A model generated the notes under the pieces. That model saw nothing but the letters and a program-made list of their open reading frames with translations, was not told the origin of the DNA and did no database searches. Positions 54,778-64,000 of a DNA stretch of 64,000 nt are shown piece after piece. The position numbers and the translations under genes are program-made. Position 1 is the first letter of the stretch; every line of letters begins with the position of its first letter. This stretch comes from Paenibacillus sp. BIC5C1 (GTDB lineage Bacteria; Bacillota; Bacilli; Paenibacillales; Paenibacillaceae), in NCBI RefSeq assembly GCF_032399705.1, contig NZ_CP135922.1, positions 3,534,001-3,598,000 on the forward strand. The letters run 5' to 3'.

Positions 54778-55509
54778 TTATTGAAAATAGGAAGGGTATG
54801 TATCCCGCAGGACAGCCAGATCCGTAACGGTCAAATGCAGATGTTCCTGCATCATGTGCTCCGCCGTTTGGGCATCGTGCTGTTGTATCGCCTGAACCAT
54901 GGACCGATGCTGCTCAAGCAAGTGATCCCACTGATGATCCGAAGACAGGCGGAGCATTCGGCTCCGGTTCAGATGCACGTTCATGTGCTGGATCACGGAC
55001 CAGGTGTTTTTTTTGTTGCAGCCTGCAAAGAGAGTACTATGGAATTCCTCATCCAATCCGAACATTCGCTCATCATCCGGTTCAAGTATGCATTCCTGCT
55101 GCTGTGCAAGGTTTTGCTCCAGTATTGTCATGTGTTCATCTGGAAATTGCACGCATGCAAGCCGTATGACGGCCCGCTCAAGCTGTTCACGCATGAAACG
55201 CGCTTCCTCCACGAGATCAACTTGAATCAATGATACATAGGTACCTCGCTGCGGATAAACTTCCAGCAGACCTTCCTGAGCTAATCGGACAAAGCTTTCT
55301 CGAACAGGGGTCCGACTTACATTGAACTCAAGCGAGATCTCTTTCTCCGAGATGGCGGTGCCGGGAGGCAGCTTCAAACTCAGAATCAACTGCTTCAACG
55401 TTGTATAGACAGCCTCACGAGAAGAGAATGCCTGTTTGTTCAGAGAAGACGGGTTTATTAAGGATGATAATAATTCGGCTTTGGACGAAGACCTAGGGGG
55501 AAATTCCAT
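54778..55509 (-). CDS. GntR-family (FadR subfamily) regulator of uronate genes
   Basis: 243 residues. Winged helix with ISEKEISLEFNVSRTPVRESFVRLAQEGLLEVYPQRGTYVS (residues about 50-92), then an FCD domain (DEEFHSTLFAGCNKK, EQHRSMVQAI). Lies 47 bp before uxuA in the same direction and behind a 22-bp inverted repeat that may be its operator; it likely responds to a uronate intermediate. Confidence 0.85.
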   Translation of the reverse strand: MEFPPRSSSKAELLSSLINPSSLNKQAFSSREAVYTTLKQLILSLKLPPGTAISEKEISLEFNVSRTPVRESFVRLAQEGLLEVYPQRGTYVSLIQVDLVEEARFMREQLERAVIRLACVQFPDEHMTILEQNLAQQQECILEPDDERMFGLDEEFHSTLFAGCNKKNTWSVIQHMNVHLNRSRMLRLSSDHQWDHLLEQHRSMVQAIQQHDAQTAEHMMQEHLHLTVTDLAVLRDTYPSYFQ

Positions 55510-55532
55510 ATTCTCAACTCCTTCAAGGATAT

Positions 55533-55554
55533 ACTACCATACTTGTATGGTAGT
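55533..55554. promoter_or_regulatory. 22-bp inverted repeat, probable operator of the GntR regulator
   Basis: ACTACCATAC (55533-55542) and GTATGGTAGT (55545-55554) are perfect complements around TT, located 24 bp upstream of the regulator start. The core resembles FadR-type operators. Confidence 0.65.
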
Positions 55555-55555
55555 G

Positions 55556-55569
55556 TGGAAGCGCTTTAT
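55556..55569 (-). promoter_or_regulatory. cre-like site next to the GntR operator
   Basis: TGGAAGCGCTTTAT (11 of 14 cre positions) starts two bases after the inverted repeat, so CcpA and the GntR regulator could act on the same promoter. Confidence 0.4.
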
Positions 55570-55641
55570 ATAAGTTGTTCTAAAATCTATCGCACATGGC
55601 TTGCTGTTAGCGGGATGCTGGGGTAAACTATAGACATTAGG

Positions 55642-55659
55642 TTCAAATGTTTAAACCAA
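55642..55659. promoter_or_regulatory. Putative ArsR-family operator, site 1
   Basis: TTCAAATGTTTAAACCAA contains the palindrome GTTTAAAC and closely matches site 2 at 56048-56065. Confidence 0.55.
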
Positions 55660-55705
55660 CAGACATGACAGTTGTGATATCTGTAGAACATATAGAGGTG
55701 AAATT

Positions 55706-56008
55706 ATGGGACAAAAAGCGATATCTATTTTTCAAACCTGCATCCCCTTATTCCAGGTACTTAGCGACAATCACCGTCAGGCGATTTTACTTGCTCTTAG
55801 TGAGAAGGGCAGCATGACAGTGAATGAAATTACAGAACAGTTCAACCTGTCACGACCTGCTATATCTCATCATCTCAAGCTATTGCTTGAAAAAGGGCTC
55901 ATCTCCGTAGAACAGAAGGGTACACAACGGTATTATTCCGCTTCGTTAAGGTCTTCAGTGGAATTATTGAAGGAACTGGTTGGGGCGCTGGAAGAAGAGT
56001 GCTTATAG
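55706..56008 (+). CDS. ArsR-family transcriptional regulator
   Basis: 100 residues; winged helix of the ArsR/SmtB type (MTVNEITEQFNLSRPAISHHLKLLLEKGLISVEQKGTQRYY). The N-terminal half has a single cysteine (FQTCIPLFQVLSD) and no C-x-C metal motif, so metal sensing is unlikely; redox or organic ligands are possible. Preceded by AGAGGTG. Followed by an aldehyde dehydrogenase gene with a similar operator, suggesting control of both. Confidence 0.85.
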   Translation: MGQKAISIFQTCIPLFQVLSDNHRQAILLALSEKGSMTVNEITEQFNLSRPAISHHLKLLLEKGLISVEQKGTQRYYSASLRSSVELLKELVGALEEECL

Positions 56009-56047
56009 GCAAGAGTTGTTAACATGCTTAGGCATGTGGGCTATATG

Positions 56048-56065
56048 TTCGTATGTTTAAACGAA
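56048..56065. promoter_or_regulatory. Putative ArsR-family operator, site 2
   Basis: TTCGTATGTTTAAACGAA, sharing TTC-n2-ATGTTTAAAC-n-AA with site 1, 30 bp before the dehydrogenase start. Confidence 0.6.
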
Positions 56066-56095
56066 TCATCATTAACTCGAAGAGGGGTTGTATTA

Positions 56096-57496
56096 ATGAG
56101 TGTCATGCAGGAATTAAGCGAACATGAAGTCGAAGAAATTTTACAGCAGCAACGGCAGTTTTTTCGCTCAGGGGCTACTCGTTCGGCAGAGTCTCGCATT
56201 ACACATTTAATCCGATTGAAACAAGCCATTCAGCAATATGAGTCACATCTTACTGAGGCGCTCTATCAGGATTTGGGCAAGAGTGAGTTCGAATCGTACA
56301 CTACAGAGATTGGATTCATGCTGGATAGTATTACACACACCATTCGGCAATTGAAGAAATGGGTCAAGCCAGTCAAAGTCAAAACCCAATTCGCACTGAT
56401 CGGGTCCAAAAGTTATATTATTCCTGAGCCTTATGGTGCGGTATTGATTATTGGACCTTTTAACTATCCATTCCAGCTTTTAATTGAACCTCTGGTTGGG
56501 GCGTTGGCAGCAGGCAACACGGCAGTACTCAAAGCATCTGAGAACACACCAGCCGTATCAGCTGTTATTCGCGAGATGATTAGCTCGGTATTCGAACCAG
56601 CATACGTTCACGTGGTCGAAGGAGCCAAAGATACAACCACGGCGCTTATTAATGCGCCTTTTGACTATATCTTTTTTACAGGAAGTGTACCCGTTGGCAA
56701 AATCGTCATGGAGGCTGCTGCCAAAAATCTCGTTCCGGTTACGCTGGAGCTTGGTGGTAAAAGTCCGGTCATCGTGGATAAGCATGCAGATCTCAAAGTG
56801 GCTGCACAGCGTATCATATGGGGGAAGCTGCTTAATACGGGTCAGACCTGCATCGCTCCGGATTATCTGCTTGTGCATGAACAGGTGAAGGATTCGTTAA
56901 TCACCGAAATGAAAGCAGCAGTGGAGTCGTTCTTTGGGACAGATATCCAGCACAATCGTGACTATGGAAGAATCGTCAACAAGGCCCATTTCAAACGTCT
57001 CACGACTCTTATTGAACGGGATCAGGCTCATATCATCTACGGTGGCCAATCCGATGAGGACGATCGTTTTATTGAACCGACGTTTATTGATGCTGAATCG
57101 TGGGAAGCAGCAACGATGGAGGACGAAATTTTTGGTCCGATTCTGCCGATTATCAGTTATTCCCATATAGATGAGGCGATTGCAGGTATTGTAAAGCGGC
57201 CAAAACCGCTGGCGCTCTACCTGTTTACATCGGATACACAATTACAAGATAAAGTGATGCGAGAGGTTTCTTTTGGGGGAGGATGCATTAACGATACGAT
57301 TACCCATGTAGCCAACCCACGTCTGCCTTTTGGCGGGGTAGGACATTCCGGCCTTGGCTCGTATCATGGACGTTACAGCCTCGAGACCTTCTCTCATATG
57401 AAAAGTGTGCTTAAAAAGAGCACCAGATTAAACTTGTCGATTTTATATCCCCCATACGATAACAAGCTGAAGACCATTAAACGTCTTCTGAAATAA
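56096..57496 (+). CDS. Aldehyde dehydrogenase
   Basis: 466 residues, class 3-like. Catalytic Cys252 (NTGQTC), general base E218 (LELGGKSP), NAD-binding GSVPVGKIV and KPxx motif (PEPYGAVLIIGPFNYP). ATG 56096 follows AGAGGGG; the 24 codons before it overlap the operator and are not real. The C-terminal hydrophobic/basic end (LNLSILYPPYDNKLKTIKRLLK) may touch the membrane as in YwdH-type enzymes. Oxidises medium- or long-chain aldehydes by family knowledge. Confidence 0.87.
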   Translation: MSVMQELSEHEVEEILQQQRQFFRSGATRSAESRITHLIRLKQAIQQYESHLTEALYQDLGKSEFESYTTEIGFMLDSITHTIRQLKKWVKPVKVKTQFALIGSKSYIIPEPYGAVLIIGPFNYPFQLLIEPLVGALAAGNTAVLKASENTPAVSAVIREMISSVFEPAYVHVVEGAKDTTTALINAPFDYIFFTGSVPVGKIVMEAAAKNLVPVTLELGGKSPVIVDKHADLKVAAQRIIWGKLLNTGQTCIAPDYLLVHEQVKDSLITEMKAAVESFFGTDIQHNRDYGRIVNKAHFKRLTTLIERDQAHIIYGGQSDEDDRFIEPTFIDAESWEAATMEDEIFGPILPIISYSHIDEAIAGIVKRPKPLALYLFTSDTQLQDKVMREVSFGGGCINDTITHVANPRLPFGGVGHSGLGSYHGRYSLETFSHMKSVLKKSTRLNLSILYPPYDNKLKTIKRLLK

Positions 57497-57561
57497 AAAA
57501 ACGGACGTTTAATCGTAAGCAAATTAAGTGTCATACTGGAACGATGTTCAATGGTTAAAGC

Positions 57562-58473
57562 TCATTCCGGAGCAGGCTGTTCCTGTCTGTAGCGTGTGGG
57601 TGAAATCCCTGACCAACGCTTGAATTGACGACTGAAATGGGCAATATCCTTATAACCTAGCATGGCAGCGATGTTCTGAACCGACAGCTTGGGGTTACCC
57701 AGCAGAACTTTGGCTTCATGCAGAACCATTTCAGATAAATATACACGCGGAGACTGACCATATACCTGCCGAAATACACGGTTACAATGTGAGGAACTGA
57801 TGCCCAGCTCTGCTGCAATATCATCAATGCCATAATGGCTGTCGGACTCACGTCCCTGCTTGAACTGCTGACTCACCAGTCCTTGCAGCCGATTGCGAAT
57901 TTGATGGGCCAGTTCGATCTTCTCATATCCGTCCGTAAACAATTGAGCGGCTTCCTGAGAGACGGCCTCCCACAAATGGCCGAACAACTCAAATACCGCC
58001 GATTGCAGCTGCATGCGCTGCACCATCGTACTCGCTGCCCGGTTGTCCGCAGAAGACATTAATTTACGAAGTACAGGCTCGATCTGGCGGGTAACCGGAC
58101 TATCTGCATCGAACAAAACCTGCTGGATTCGTGCAAGCAGCGAGAGAAATAACTGATCATCGATATCAAAATGCATGCAAAAATACGTAAACCCCTTGCC
58201 GTTATGGCTCAGGCTGGAATGAATGCTTCCTGGAGGAATCAGGAGCAATTCGCCAGCCTTTTGAATATACAGCTTGCCGTCCACGGTCATGTATTGTTCG
58301 CCTTCCGTTACATAATTCAGCTCATATTGTGGATGTTCGTGGGCTGGATAATCCCAATCCGATCCGACACTTCGCAAATGTATAGCGAACAAATTCACCG
58401 TTGTTTGGACATCCGGGTAAAACACCTCATGCACACTTTCTCCCAAAGCGGGAGGCAAATAGGTGGAAGACAT
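57562..58473 (-). CDS. AraC-family regulator with cupin sensor domain
   Basis: 303 residues. N-terminal cupin (HEHPQYELNYVTEGEQYMTVDGKLYIQKAGELLLIPPGSIHSS) and a C-terminal AraC double helix-turn-helix (IDDIAAELGISSSHCNRVFRQVYGQSP and VQNIAAMLGYKDIAHFSRQFKRWSGISP). Divergent from the GH52 xylosidase and GH67 glucuronidase genes, so it probably activates them in response to a xylo- or glucurono-oligosaccharide. Confidence 0.86.
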   Translation of the reverse strand: MSSTYLPPALGESVHEVFYPDVQTTVNLFAIHLRSVGSDWDYPAHEHPQYELNYVTEGEQYMTVDGKLYIQKAGELLLIPPGSIHSSLSHNGKGFTYFCMHFDIDDQLFLSLLARIQQVLFDADSPVTRQIEPVLRKLMSSADNRAASTMVQRMQLQSAVFELFGHLWEAVSQEAAQLFTDGYEKIELAHQIRNRLQGLVSQQFKQGRESDSHYGIDDIAAELGISSSHCNRVFRQVYGQSPRVYLSEMVLHEAKVLLGNPKLSVQNIAAMLGYKDIAHFSRQFKRWSGISPTRYRQEQPAPE

Positions 58474-58507
58474 GGAAGACCCCCTGAATAAATAATATGG
58501 AAACAGA

Positions 58508-58521
58508 TGTAACCGCTTTAT
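58508..58521 (-). promoter_or_regulatory. cre-like site in the araC-type gene promoter
   Basis: TGTAACCGCTTTAT (12 of 14 cre positions) lies between the araC-type start and its -10 box. Confidence 0.4.
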
Positions 58522-58525
58522 TTAT

Positions 58526-58531
58526 ATTATA
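58526..58531 (-). promoter_or_regulatory. -10 box of the AraC-type regulator gene
   Basis: TATAAT on the minus strand; TTACCC 17 bp upstream could be the -35. Confidence 0.5.
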
Positions 58532-58612
58532 GTCCATTAGCTTGATTTGGGTAAACATCCGATTGATTTGACCATGGTCTATGGTGGAATGCCCGTGGTA
58601 GGATGGGGCTAA

Positions 58613-58626
58613 TGAAAACGTATGCA
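58613..58626 (+). promoter_or_regulatory. cre-like site upstream of the GH52 gene
   Basis: TGAAAACGTATGCA, 12 of 14 cre positions, 27 bp before the GH52 start codon; CcpA here would block or stall transcription. Confidence 0.45.
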
Positions 58627-58652
58627 AACCATTTTGAGAGGGGTCATCGTTC

Positions 58653-60884
58653 ATGAGCACATCCAAATCCATCTTTTATAATGCCCATCATTCACCGATC
58701 GGGGCTTTTGCCAGCTTTACGCTTGGATACAAAGGAGCCAAAGGCGGATTAGGCCTGGAGCTTGGCAAGCCAGCAGATCAGAATATATATATCGGTTTAC
58801 AATCTCGCGACAGTGACAACTACGAAGCTTTACCATTTTTCGAAGCCGTTGAAGATGCAAGCGTTCGATATGATGTAGAAAAAGTCGACAATTCGGATTC
58901 AGATCAGGTGCCTTCGGCCTCGACAGAAAGTGGATTGAACACGCTAGCGGTAGGGGCAGCACAGGGAACACGCCCGCTAATTTCAGCGTTCCGCGATGAA
59001 GAGATTACGCGCGAGTTTACTTCGGGAACAGATACGTGGACGGCGGGTGATCTGACTTTCCGTATTTACTCACCTGTGCGTCCTGTACCCGAACCGCTAA
59101 GTGGCGATCGTGAAGCATTAATGGATGCGCTTGTGCCTGCGGTGCTGGTGGAGATGACGATTGATAACACGCAAGGACAGCAGCCGCGTAAAGCCTATTT
59201 TGGCTACCAGGGTAATGATCCCTACGCAGCCATGCGTATCATCGGAGGGCCTGAGGGTGGGTCATTAACCGGAGTTGGACAAGGTCGCGTAACCGCCATT
59301 TTATCTGCCGATGAGGGACTATGGCCTGCACGCGGATTTACATTGGAGAAGATATTGCAGGAGAAGCACCGTGAGAATCTCGCGTTCGGACTGGGTGAAA
59401 CAGCTGCCTTGTTGATGGACGTTCCCGCCGGAGAGAAGCGTACGTACCAATTTGCCGTCTGTTTTTATCGCGGTGGAATCGTTACTTCGGGTATAGACAC
59501 GACGTATTGGTATACCCGTTATTTTGCAGATATCCTGGAAGCCGGGAAATATGCGCTTAACCGCTTCAATGAGCTGACTGCTTCCTGTAAGGAAGTTGAG
59601 CAACGTCTCGGTGTAGCTGCTTTGAGTGAAGATCAGTCATTTATGCTTGCCCATTCCATTCACAGCTATTATGCAAGTACACAACTGCTCGATGCGGATG
59701 GAGAGCCGTTCTGGATCGTAAATGAAGGTGAATACCGGATGATGAACACACTCGATCTGACCGCAGATCAGTTGTATTTTGAACTTGCTTTGAATCCATG
59801 GACAGTGCGTAACGAGCTGGAGTGGTTTGTGAAACGCTACAGTTATACGGATCAAGTGCGATTCCCGGGCGAAGAGAAGGAATATCCGGGTGGCATTACG
59901 TTCACACATGATATCGGCGTAGCCAATGTATTTTCACGTCCGGGACACTCGGCCTATGAACTGGTGGGCATCGATGACTGCTTCTCGCAAATGAGTCACG
60001 AGGAGCTGGTCAACTGGCTCTGCTGTGCAACTGTATATATTGAGCAGACGCAGGATCGGGAATTTGTTAAAGAGATGCTGCCCGTCATACGGGATTGCTT
60101 CGAAAGCATGTTAAACCGGGATCATCCCGACGAACAGCAACGCAACGGCCTGATGGGGCTGGATAGCAGTCGTACCAAGGGCGGAGCCGAGATTACCACT
60201 TACGACAGCCTGGATGTGTCGCTTGGTCAGTCCCGCAACAATATCTATCTGGCAGGCAAATGCTGGGCCGTCTACGTTGCACTGGAGAAGTTGTTCGCTA
60301 CAGAGAAGCTGGCTGAACTGTCTCATCATGCAGGACGTCAGGCGGATAACTGTGCAGCCAGTATTGCAGCCCAGTTAACCGATGGTGGCTACATTCCGGC
60401 AGTGATCGCCGAAAATAATGATTCCCGTATCATTCCGGCCATTGAAGGCTTGGTGTTCCCATACTTTACTGGCTGTGAAGGCGCGCTGGATGTAAATGGC
60501 CGTTTCGGTCCTTACCTGCAAGCGCTCCGAACCCACTTTAAAACGGTTCTTGTCCCTGGTACATGCCTGTTTGAAGATGGAGGCTGGAAGCTGTCATCTA
60601 CGAGCAATAATTCATGGCTCAGCAAAATATATCTGTCCCAGTTCATCGCACGAGAACTGCTGGACGTGGAATGGGATGAAACAGGGAAGGCATCTGATGC
60701 TGCCCATGTAAACTGGCTGCTGCATTCAGAGGAGTCCTACTGGTGCTGGAGTGATCAGATCCTGGCAGGTGTGGCGGTCGGAAGCAAGTATTACCCGCGC
60801 GGAGTAACATCTATTCTATGGCTGCTCGAAGGCAAAGGTAATCGTCTGGAGCAGATCTATGCCAGCAAGGAGGCTGTACAATGA
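58653..60884 (+). CDS. GH52 beta-xylosidase
   Basis: 743 residues, close in sequence to Geobacillus stearothermophilus XynB2: [21 protein letters not shown] at the start, the NEGEYRMMN nucleophile segment (residues 357-365) and the [25 protein letters not shown] segment that contains the catalytic aspartate. Releases xylose from the ends of xylo-oligosaccharides with retention; no signal peptide, so it acts in the cytoplasm. GAGGGG precedes ATG 58653. Overlaps the GH67 gene by four bases. Confidence 0.93.
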   Translation: MSTSKSIFYNAHHSPIGAFASFTLGYKGAKGGLGLELGKPADQNIYIGLQSRDSDNYEALPFFEAVEDASVRYDVEKVDNSDSDQVPSASTESGLNTLAVGAAQGTRPLISAFRDEEITREFTSGTDTWTAGDLTFRIYSPVRPVPEPLSGDREALMDALVPAVLVEMTIDNTQGQQPRKAYFGYQGNDPYAAMRIIGGPEGGSLTGVGQGRVTAILSADEGLWPARGFTLEKILQEKHRENLAFGLGETAALLMDVPAGEKRTYQFAVCFYRGGIVTSGIDTTYWYTRYFADILEAGKYALNRFNELTASCKEVEQRLGVAALSEDQSFMLAHSIHSYYASTQLLDADGEPFWIVNEGEYRMMNTLDLTADQLYFELALNPWTVRNELEWFVKRYSYTDQVRFPGEEKEYPGGITFTHDIGVANVFSRPGHSAYELVGIDDCFSQMSHEELVNWLCCATVYIEQTQDREFVKEMLPVIRDCFESMLNRDHPDEQQRNGLMGLDSSRTKGGAEITTYDSLDVSLGQSRNNIYLAGKCWAVYVALEKLFATEKLAELSHHAGRQADNCAASIAAQLTDGGYIPAVIAENNDSRIIPAIEGLVFPYFTGCEGALDVNGRFGPYLQALRTHFKTVLVPGTCLFEDGGWKLSSTSNNSWLSKIYLSQFIARELLDVEWDETGKASDAAHVNWLLHSEESYWCWSDQILAGVAVGSKYYPRGVTSILWLLEGKGNRLEQIYASKEAVQ

Positions 60885-63031
60885 GCAATACAACCGTTCA
60901 ATCCAATATTTCCGGCCCGCAATATGATGCGTGGCTTGGATATCTTCAAAGTCAATCTGTAGTGAATGGAGCCGCCAAAAAGGCTGCCCCTGTCTGGAGT
61001 CATAACGTGTCTGTGACGGAAAATCACGAAATCATATCAACAGCAACAGCCGAGCTGATTCAGGGATTGGATAAGCTGTTTGGCACCAAACCGAAAGTTA
61101 GTCAGGAAACGGCCAGTCAAGTAAGTAAGTCGGATTCAGCACACCAGGAGGCACAAGGGATCTGGCTTGGCACATGGACGGGCTCTGAAGCCGTAGCTAA
61201 GGCCTTCAGCGACACGGAACGCTCTACCGTGCAAGGAGAAGGTTATATTATCCGCCAAGATAAGGAACGGGGCAGTCTGTATATTGGTTCTGAAACTCCT
61301 CAAGGTGTTCTTTATGGTACTTTTCATCTGTTAAGGGAGCTTGTTCTGGAGCAAGAAAATTCAAACGATGTACATCCTGCTGCGGGAAGATTAAGTTACA
61401 TTTCCGAGCAGCCTGCTAATGCATTACGCATGATCAATCAGTGGGATAATGTAGACGGCAGCATTGAGCGTGGTTATGCTGGAAAATCGATTTTCTATGA
61501 CAATGGAGAATTCACTCGTGATCTCGGGCGTATCCGTGATTATGCCAGGTTGCTCGCTTCTACAGGCATTAACGCCATTTCAATCAATAACGTAAATGTG
61601 CATCAGCGTGAGAGCCTATTCCTAACGGAACGTTTCCTGGGTGATGTTGCGAAGGTTGCTGCCCAATTCAGAGCGTACGGCATCCGATTGTTCCTTAGCG
61701 CCAACTACGCTAGTCCGATAGAGATTGGTGGCTTGCTTACGGCAGATCCGTTGGATGAGCAGGTCCGTGAATGGTGGAACATTCAGACAGCCAAGGTATA
61801 TGCGGCAATTCCGGATTTTGGCGGCTATCTGATCAAAGCAGATTCTGAAAATCGGCCTGGACCCTTCACATATAAACGTGATCATGCAGATGGAGCGAAC
61901 ATGCTAGCCGAGGCACTTCGCCCGTTTGGTGGACTGGTGATTTGGCGCTGCTTCGTCTATAACTGCAAACAAGACTGGCGTGACCGCTCCACGGATCGCG
62001 CACGGGCGGCATATGACCACTTCAAACCACTGGATGGCCGATTTGCGGATAACGTCATTTTGCAGATCAAAAATGGGCCGATGGACTTTCAGGTTCGCGA
62101 GGCCGTATCACCGCTGTTCGGTGCAATGGAGAACACAAATCAGGTATTGGAATTCCAGATTACGCAGGAGTATACTGGCCAGCAGCGGCATCTGTGTTAT
62201 CTGATTCCACAGTGGAAAGAAGTATTGGATTTTGATACGTTCTCCAAGGGACCGGGTTCTGAGATCAAACGCATTGCTGACGGTTCTCTGTATAACAGAC
62301 CCTACAGCGGCTTTGCCGCAGTATCCAATATTGGTGCAGATGCTTGCTGGACAGGACATCCGCTCGCTCAGGCAAATCTATATGGATATGGGAGACTTGC
62401 CTGGAATCCGGAACTGTCATCCGAAGAGATCGCGGGGGAGTGGGTCAGACTTACATTCGGACATGACGAAGAGGTCGTTCGTCTCATCTCTGGCATGCTT
62501 TTGAATTCATTGGATATCTATGAAAGTTATACGGCACCACTCGGTGTAGGCTGGATGGTTAATCCGGAGCACCATTATGGGCCTAATGTGGATGGCTATG
62601 AATATTCCAAGTGGGGGACGTATCATTTTGCCGATTGTGATGGCATTGGTGTGGACCGGACAGTGGGCAGTGGAACGGGATATACATCGCAATACCACCA
62701 CGAAAATGCCGAAAGATATGAATCCGTAGACTCCTGTCCGGACGAGCTGCTGTTATTTTTCCACCATGTCCCGTATACGCATGTTCTGCATTCTGGCAAA
62801 ACGGTCATTCAGCACATTTATGATACACATTTTGATGGAGCAGAGCAGGCGGAAGCATTAGCACAGACCTGGAGACAGCTGGAAGGCAAGATTGATCCGA
62901 CTGTATTTGATAAGGTGTCTGCGTTACAGGTAGGGCAGGCGGAACACGCCAAAGAATGGCGAGACATGATCAATACGTACTTCTATCGCAAAAGTGGTAT
63001 TGCCGATAAACAAGGAAGAACGATATATTAA
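60881..63031 (+). CDS. aguA: GH67 alpha-glucuronidase
   Basis: 716 residues, no signal peptide, so intracellular. Opens [11 protein letters not shown]; the TIM-barrel region includes [20 protein letters not shown] and the catalytic carboxylate regions WRCFVYNC...[15 protein letters not shown] and [13 protein letters not shown]. Removes 4-O-methylglucuronic acid from aldouronic acids made by GH10 xylanases. ATG overlaps the GH52 stop (ATGA), so both are made together. Confidence 0.93.
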   Translation: MSNTTVQSNISGPQYDAWLGYLQSQSVVNGAAKKAAPVWSHNVSVTENHEIISTATAELIQGLDKLFGTKPKVSQETASQVSKSDSAHQEAQGIWLGTWTGSEAVAKAFSDTERSTVQGEGYIIRQDKERGSLYIGSETPQGVLYGTFHLLRELVLEQENSNDVHPAAGRLSYISEQPANALRMINQWDNVDGSIERGYAGKSIFYDNGEFTRDLGRIRDYARLLASTGINAISINNVNVHQRESLFLTERFLGDVAKVAAQFRAYGIRLFLSANYASPIEIGGLLTADPLDEQVREWWNIQTAKVYAAIPDFGGYLIKADSENRPGPFTYKRDHADGANMLAEALRPFGGLVIWRCFVYNCKQDWRDRSTDRARAAYDHFKPLDGRFADNVILQIKNGPMDFQVREAVSPLFGAMENTNQVLEFQITQEYTGQQRHLCYLIPQWKEVLDFDTFSKGPGSEIKRIADGSLYNRPYSGFAAVSNIGADACWTGHPLAQANLYGYGRLAWNPELSSEEIAGEWVRLTFGHDEEVVRLISGMLLNSLDIYESYTAPLGVGWMVNPEHHYGPNVDGYEYSKWGTYHFADCDGIGVDRTVGSGTGYTSQYHHENAERYESVDSCPDELLLFFHHVPYTHVLHSGKTVIQHIYDTHFDGAEQAEALAQTWRQLEGKIDPTVFDKVSALQVGQAEHAKEWRDMINTYFYRKSGIADKQGRTIY

Positions 63032-63110
63032 TCTGGATACGAAAACTAGAATCTTCGGATCTTCTTCGGAGGAAAGAACAACGTTGGTATACACGAGATG
63101 GAGGGAACAT

Positions 63111-64000
63111 ATGGGACATCATCAATTACCCGAGACCATGAAGGCTGCTGTCATGACAGAGCCAGGGCACATCATCATTGAGGAACAGGCTGTACCACAG
63201 CCTGCTGAAGACGAAGTGCTCATTCAAGTGATGGCCGTTGGCGTCTGCGGATCGGATGTGCATTATTTTGAACATGGCAGAATTGGCCGATTTGTAGTGG
63301 AGAAACCGATTATACTTGGACATGAATGTGCAGGTATCGTAGCGGGCGTAGGCTCGAAAGTATCACGGCTGAAAGAAGGAGATCGGGTAGCTATTGAGCC
63401 TGGGGTAACCTGCGGACGATGCACGGCATGCAAAGAAGGTCGTTATAATCTGTGTCCCGATGTGCAATTTCTGGCGACGCCTCCGGTGGATGGGGCATTT
63501 GTACAGTACATGACCATTCGGGAGGATATGGTTTTCCCGATCCCGGATCATCTGTCTTTTGAAGAGGCAGCCATGAACGAACCTTTCTCGGTTGGCATTC
63601 ATGCTGCAAGACGTAGTAAACTGGCTCCTGGCACCACACTTGCTATTATGGGCATGGGACCTGTTGGACTGATGGCTGTTGCAGCTGCAAAATCGTTTGG
63701 CGTAGAACGCATCATCGTGACAGATCTGGAGGAAGTACGGTTGGAGGCTGCTCGTCGTATGGGCGCCACCCATACCATTAATGTACGGAACGAGGATGCA
63801 CAGGCGGTAATCCGTGAGTTAACGAACGGCGTCGGTGTAGATACAGCTTGGGAAACTGCGGGGAATCCAAAGGCGCTTCAGTCGGCATTATATTCGCTCC
63901 GGCGAGGTGGCAAGCTTGCTATTGTAGGACTGCCTGCACAGGATGAAATTGCCCTGAATGTTCCTTTTATCGCGGACAACGAGGTGGATATATACGGAAT
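63111..64000 (+). CDS. Zinc-dependent alcohol dehydrogenase (sorbitol/xylitol type), cut by window end
   Basis: The first 296 residues are seen; the rest lies beyond the window. Catalytic zinc ligands C46, H71 and E72 (VCGSD, GHE), structural zinc cysteines C101, C104, C107 and C115, and the Rossmann motif MGMGPVGL identify a medium-chain dehydrogenase of the sorbitol/xylitol/L-iditol group. Start ATG 63111 has a GGAGGG ribosome site, 79 bp after aguA. It likely oxidises a polyol or pentose-related alcohol linked to xylan breakdown. Confidence 0.85.
   Translation, partial: MGHHQLPETMKAAVMTEPGHIIIEEQAVPQPAEDEVLIQVMAVGVCGSDVHYFEHGRIGRFVVEKPIILGHECAGIVAGVGSKVSRLKEGDRVAIEPGVTCGRCTACKEGRYNLCPDVQFLATPPVDGAFVQYMTIREDMVFPIPDHLSFEEAAMNEPFSVGIHAARRSKLAPGTTLAIMGMGPVGLMAVAAAKSFGVERIIVTDLEEVRLEAARRMGATHTINVRNEDAQAVIRELTNGVGVDTAWETAGNPKALQSALYSLRRGGKLAIVGLPAQDEIALNVPFIADNEVDIYG

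Noticed and set aside
1..64000. tRNA, rRNA, CRISPR arrays, transposases and prophage genes
   Set aside because: None seen: no repeat-spacer pattern, no cloverleaf-like clusters and no recognisable mobile-element proteins.

Overview
The window (about 47% G+C) looks like a chromosomal segment of a Gram-positive, aerobic, spore-forming soil or plant-associated bacterium, most probably Paenibacillus. The grounds are strong AGGAGG-type ribosome binding sites with frequent TTG/GTG starts, B. subtilis-like operons (deoR-deoC-nupC, pucCDE, a Zur regulon, DUF421/DUF4363), many LacI/AraC/GntR-controlled sugar operons, and a GH52 xylosidase next to a GH67 glucuronidase. I see no rRNA, tRNA, transposase, phage gene or CRISPR array; the segment is mostly a chain of catabolic operons.

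Layout. 1-4.5 kb: end of a molybdopterin nucleotidyltransferase gene, then a three-subunit molybdenum hydroxylase (pucCDE-like xanthine dehydrogenase). 4.7-8.5 kb: WYL regulator, DinB-like and EVE-domain proteins, and GlpX fructose-1,6-bisphosphatase. 8.8-13.4 kb: LacI regulator followed by Gfo/Idh/MocA oxidoreductase, ThuA-like protein and a second oxidoreductase (probable sugar oxidation pathway). 13.4-14.9 kb, minus strand: AdaA methyl-damage sensor coupled to an SPL-family radical SAM protein. 15-17.7 kb: oxidoreductase, methyltransferase and epimerase-like genes. 17.9-23.3 kb: LacI regulator divergent from L-fucose isomerase, kinase and aldolase. 23.6-35 kb: nine-gene operon with an unusual FCD regulator, both hydantoinase/oxoprolinase subunits, a polyamine-type ABC importer, an M24 hydrolase and an MFS transporter. 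35.2-36.3 kb: a small helical protein and an azoreductase. 36.5-43.5 kb: deoR-deoC-nupC-deoB-deoD-pdp nucleoside catabolism. 43.5-50 kb: zinc-starvation (Zur) regulon with four visible Zur boxes, covering a two-gene permease complex, a ZagA/YciC GTPase, a cysteine-depleted L33 ribosomal protein and ZnuCBA. 50-52.6 kb: unknown gene, M50-type membrane protease, DUF4363 and DUF421. 52.8-55.5 kb: mannonate oxidoreductase, mannonate dehydratase and their GntR regulator. 55.7-57.5 kb: ArsR regulator and aldehyde dehydrogenase. 57.6-64 kb: AraC regulator divergent from GH52 xylosidase, GH67 alpha-glucuronidase and a zinc alcohol dehydrogenase cut by the window end.

How it fits together. The last 12 kb make a glucuronoxylan-fragment pathway: GH67 releases (methyl)glucuronic acid, GH52 releases xylose, and UxuA/UxuB work on the hexuronate branch. 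Cre-like (CcpA) sites of varying quality lie before many sugar operons. Operators can be read directly for two LacI regulators, DeoR, the GntR regulator, the ArsR regulator and Zur.

Most unusual signals. First, a structured element of about 150 nt occurs twice (9876-10026 and 41974-42125), each copy just upstream of a catabolic gene, with matching 8-bp ends, a conserved multibranch fold and a compensatory base-pair change. Second, the hydantoinase-importer-M24-MFS operon has an atypical regulator and an unknown cyclic amide substrate. Third, a permease/DUF1980-type pair with metal-binding motifs appears to be part of the Zur regulon.
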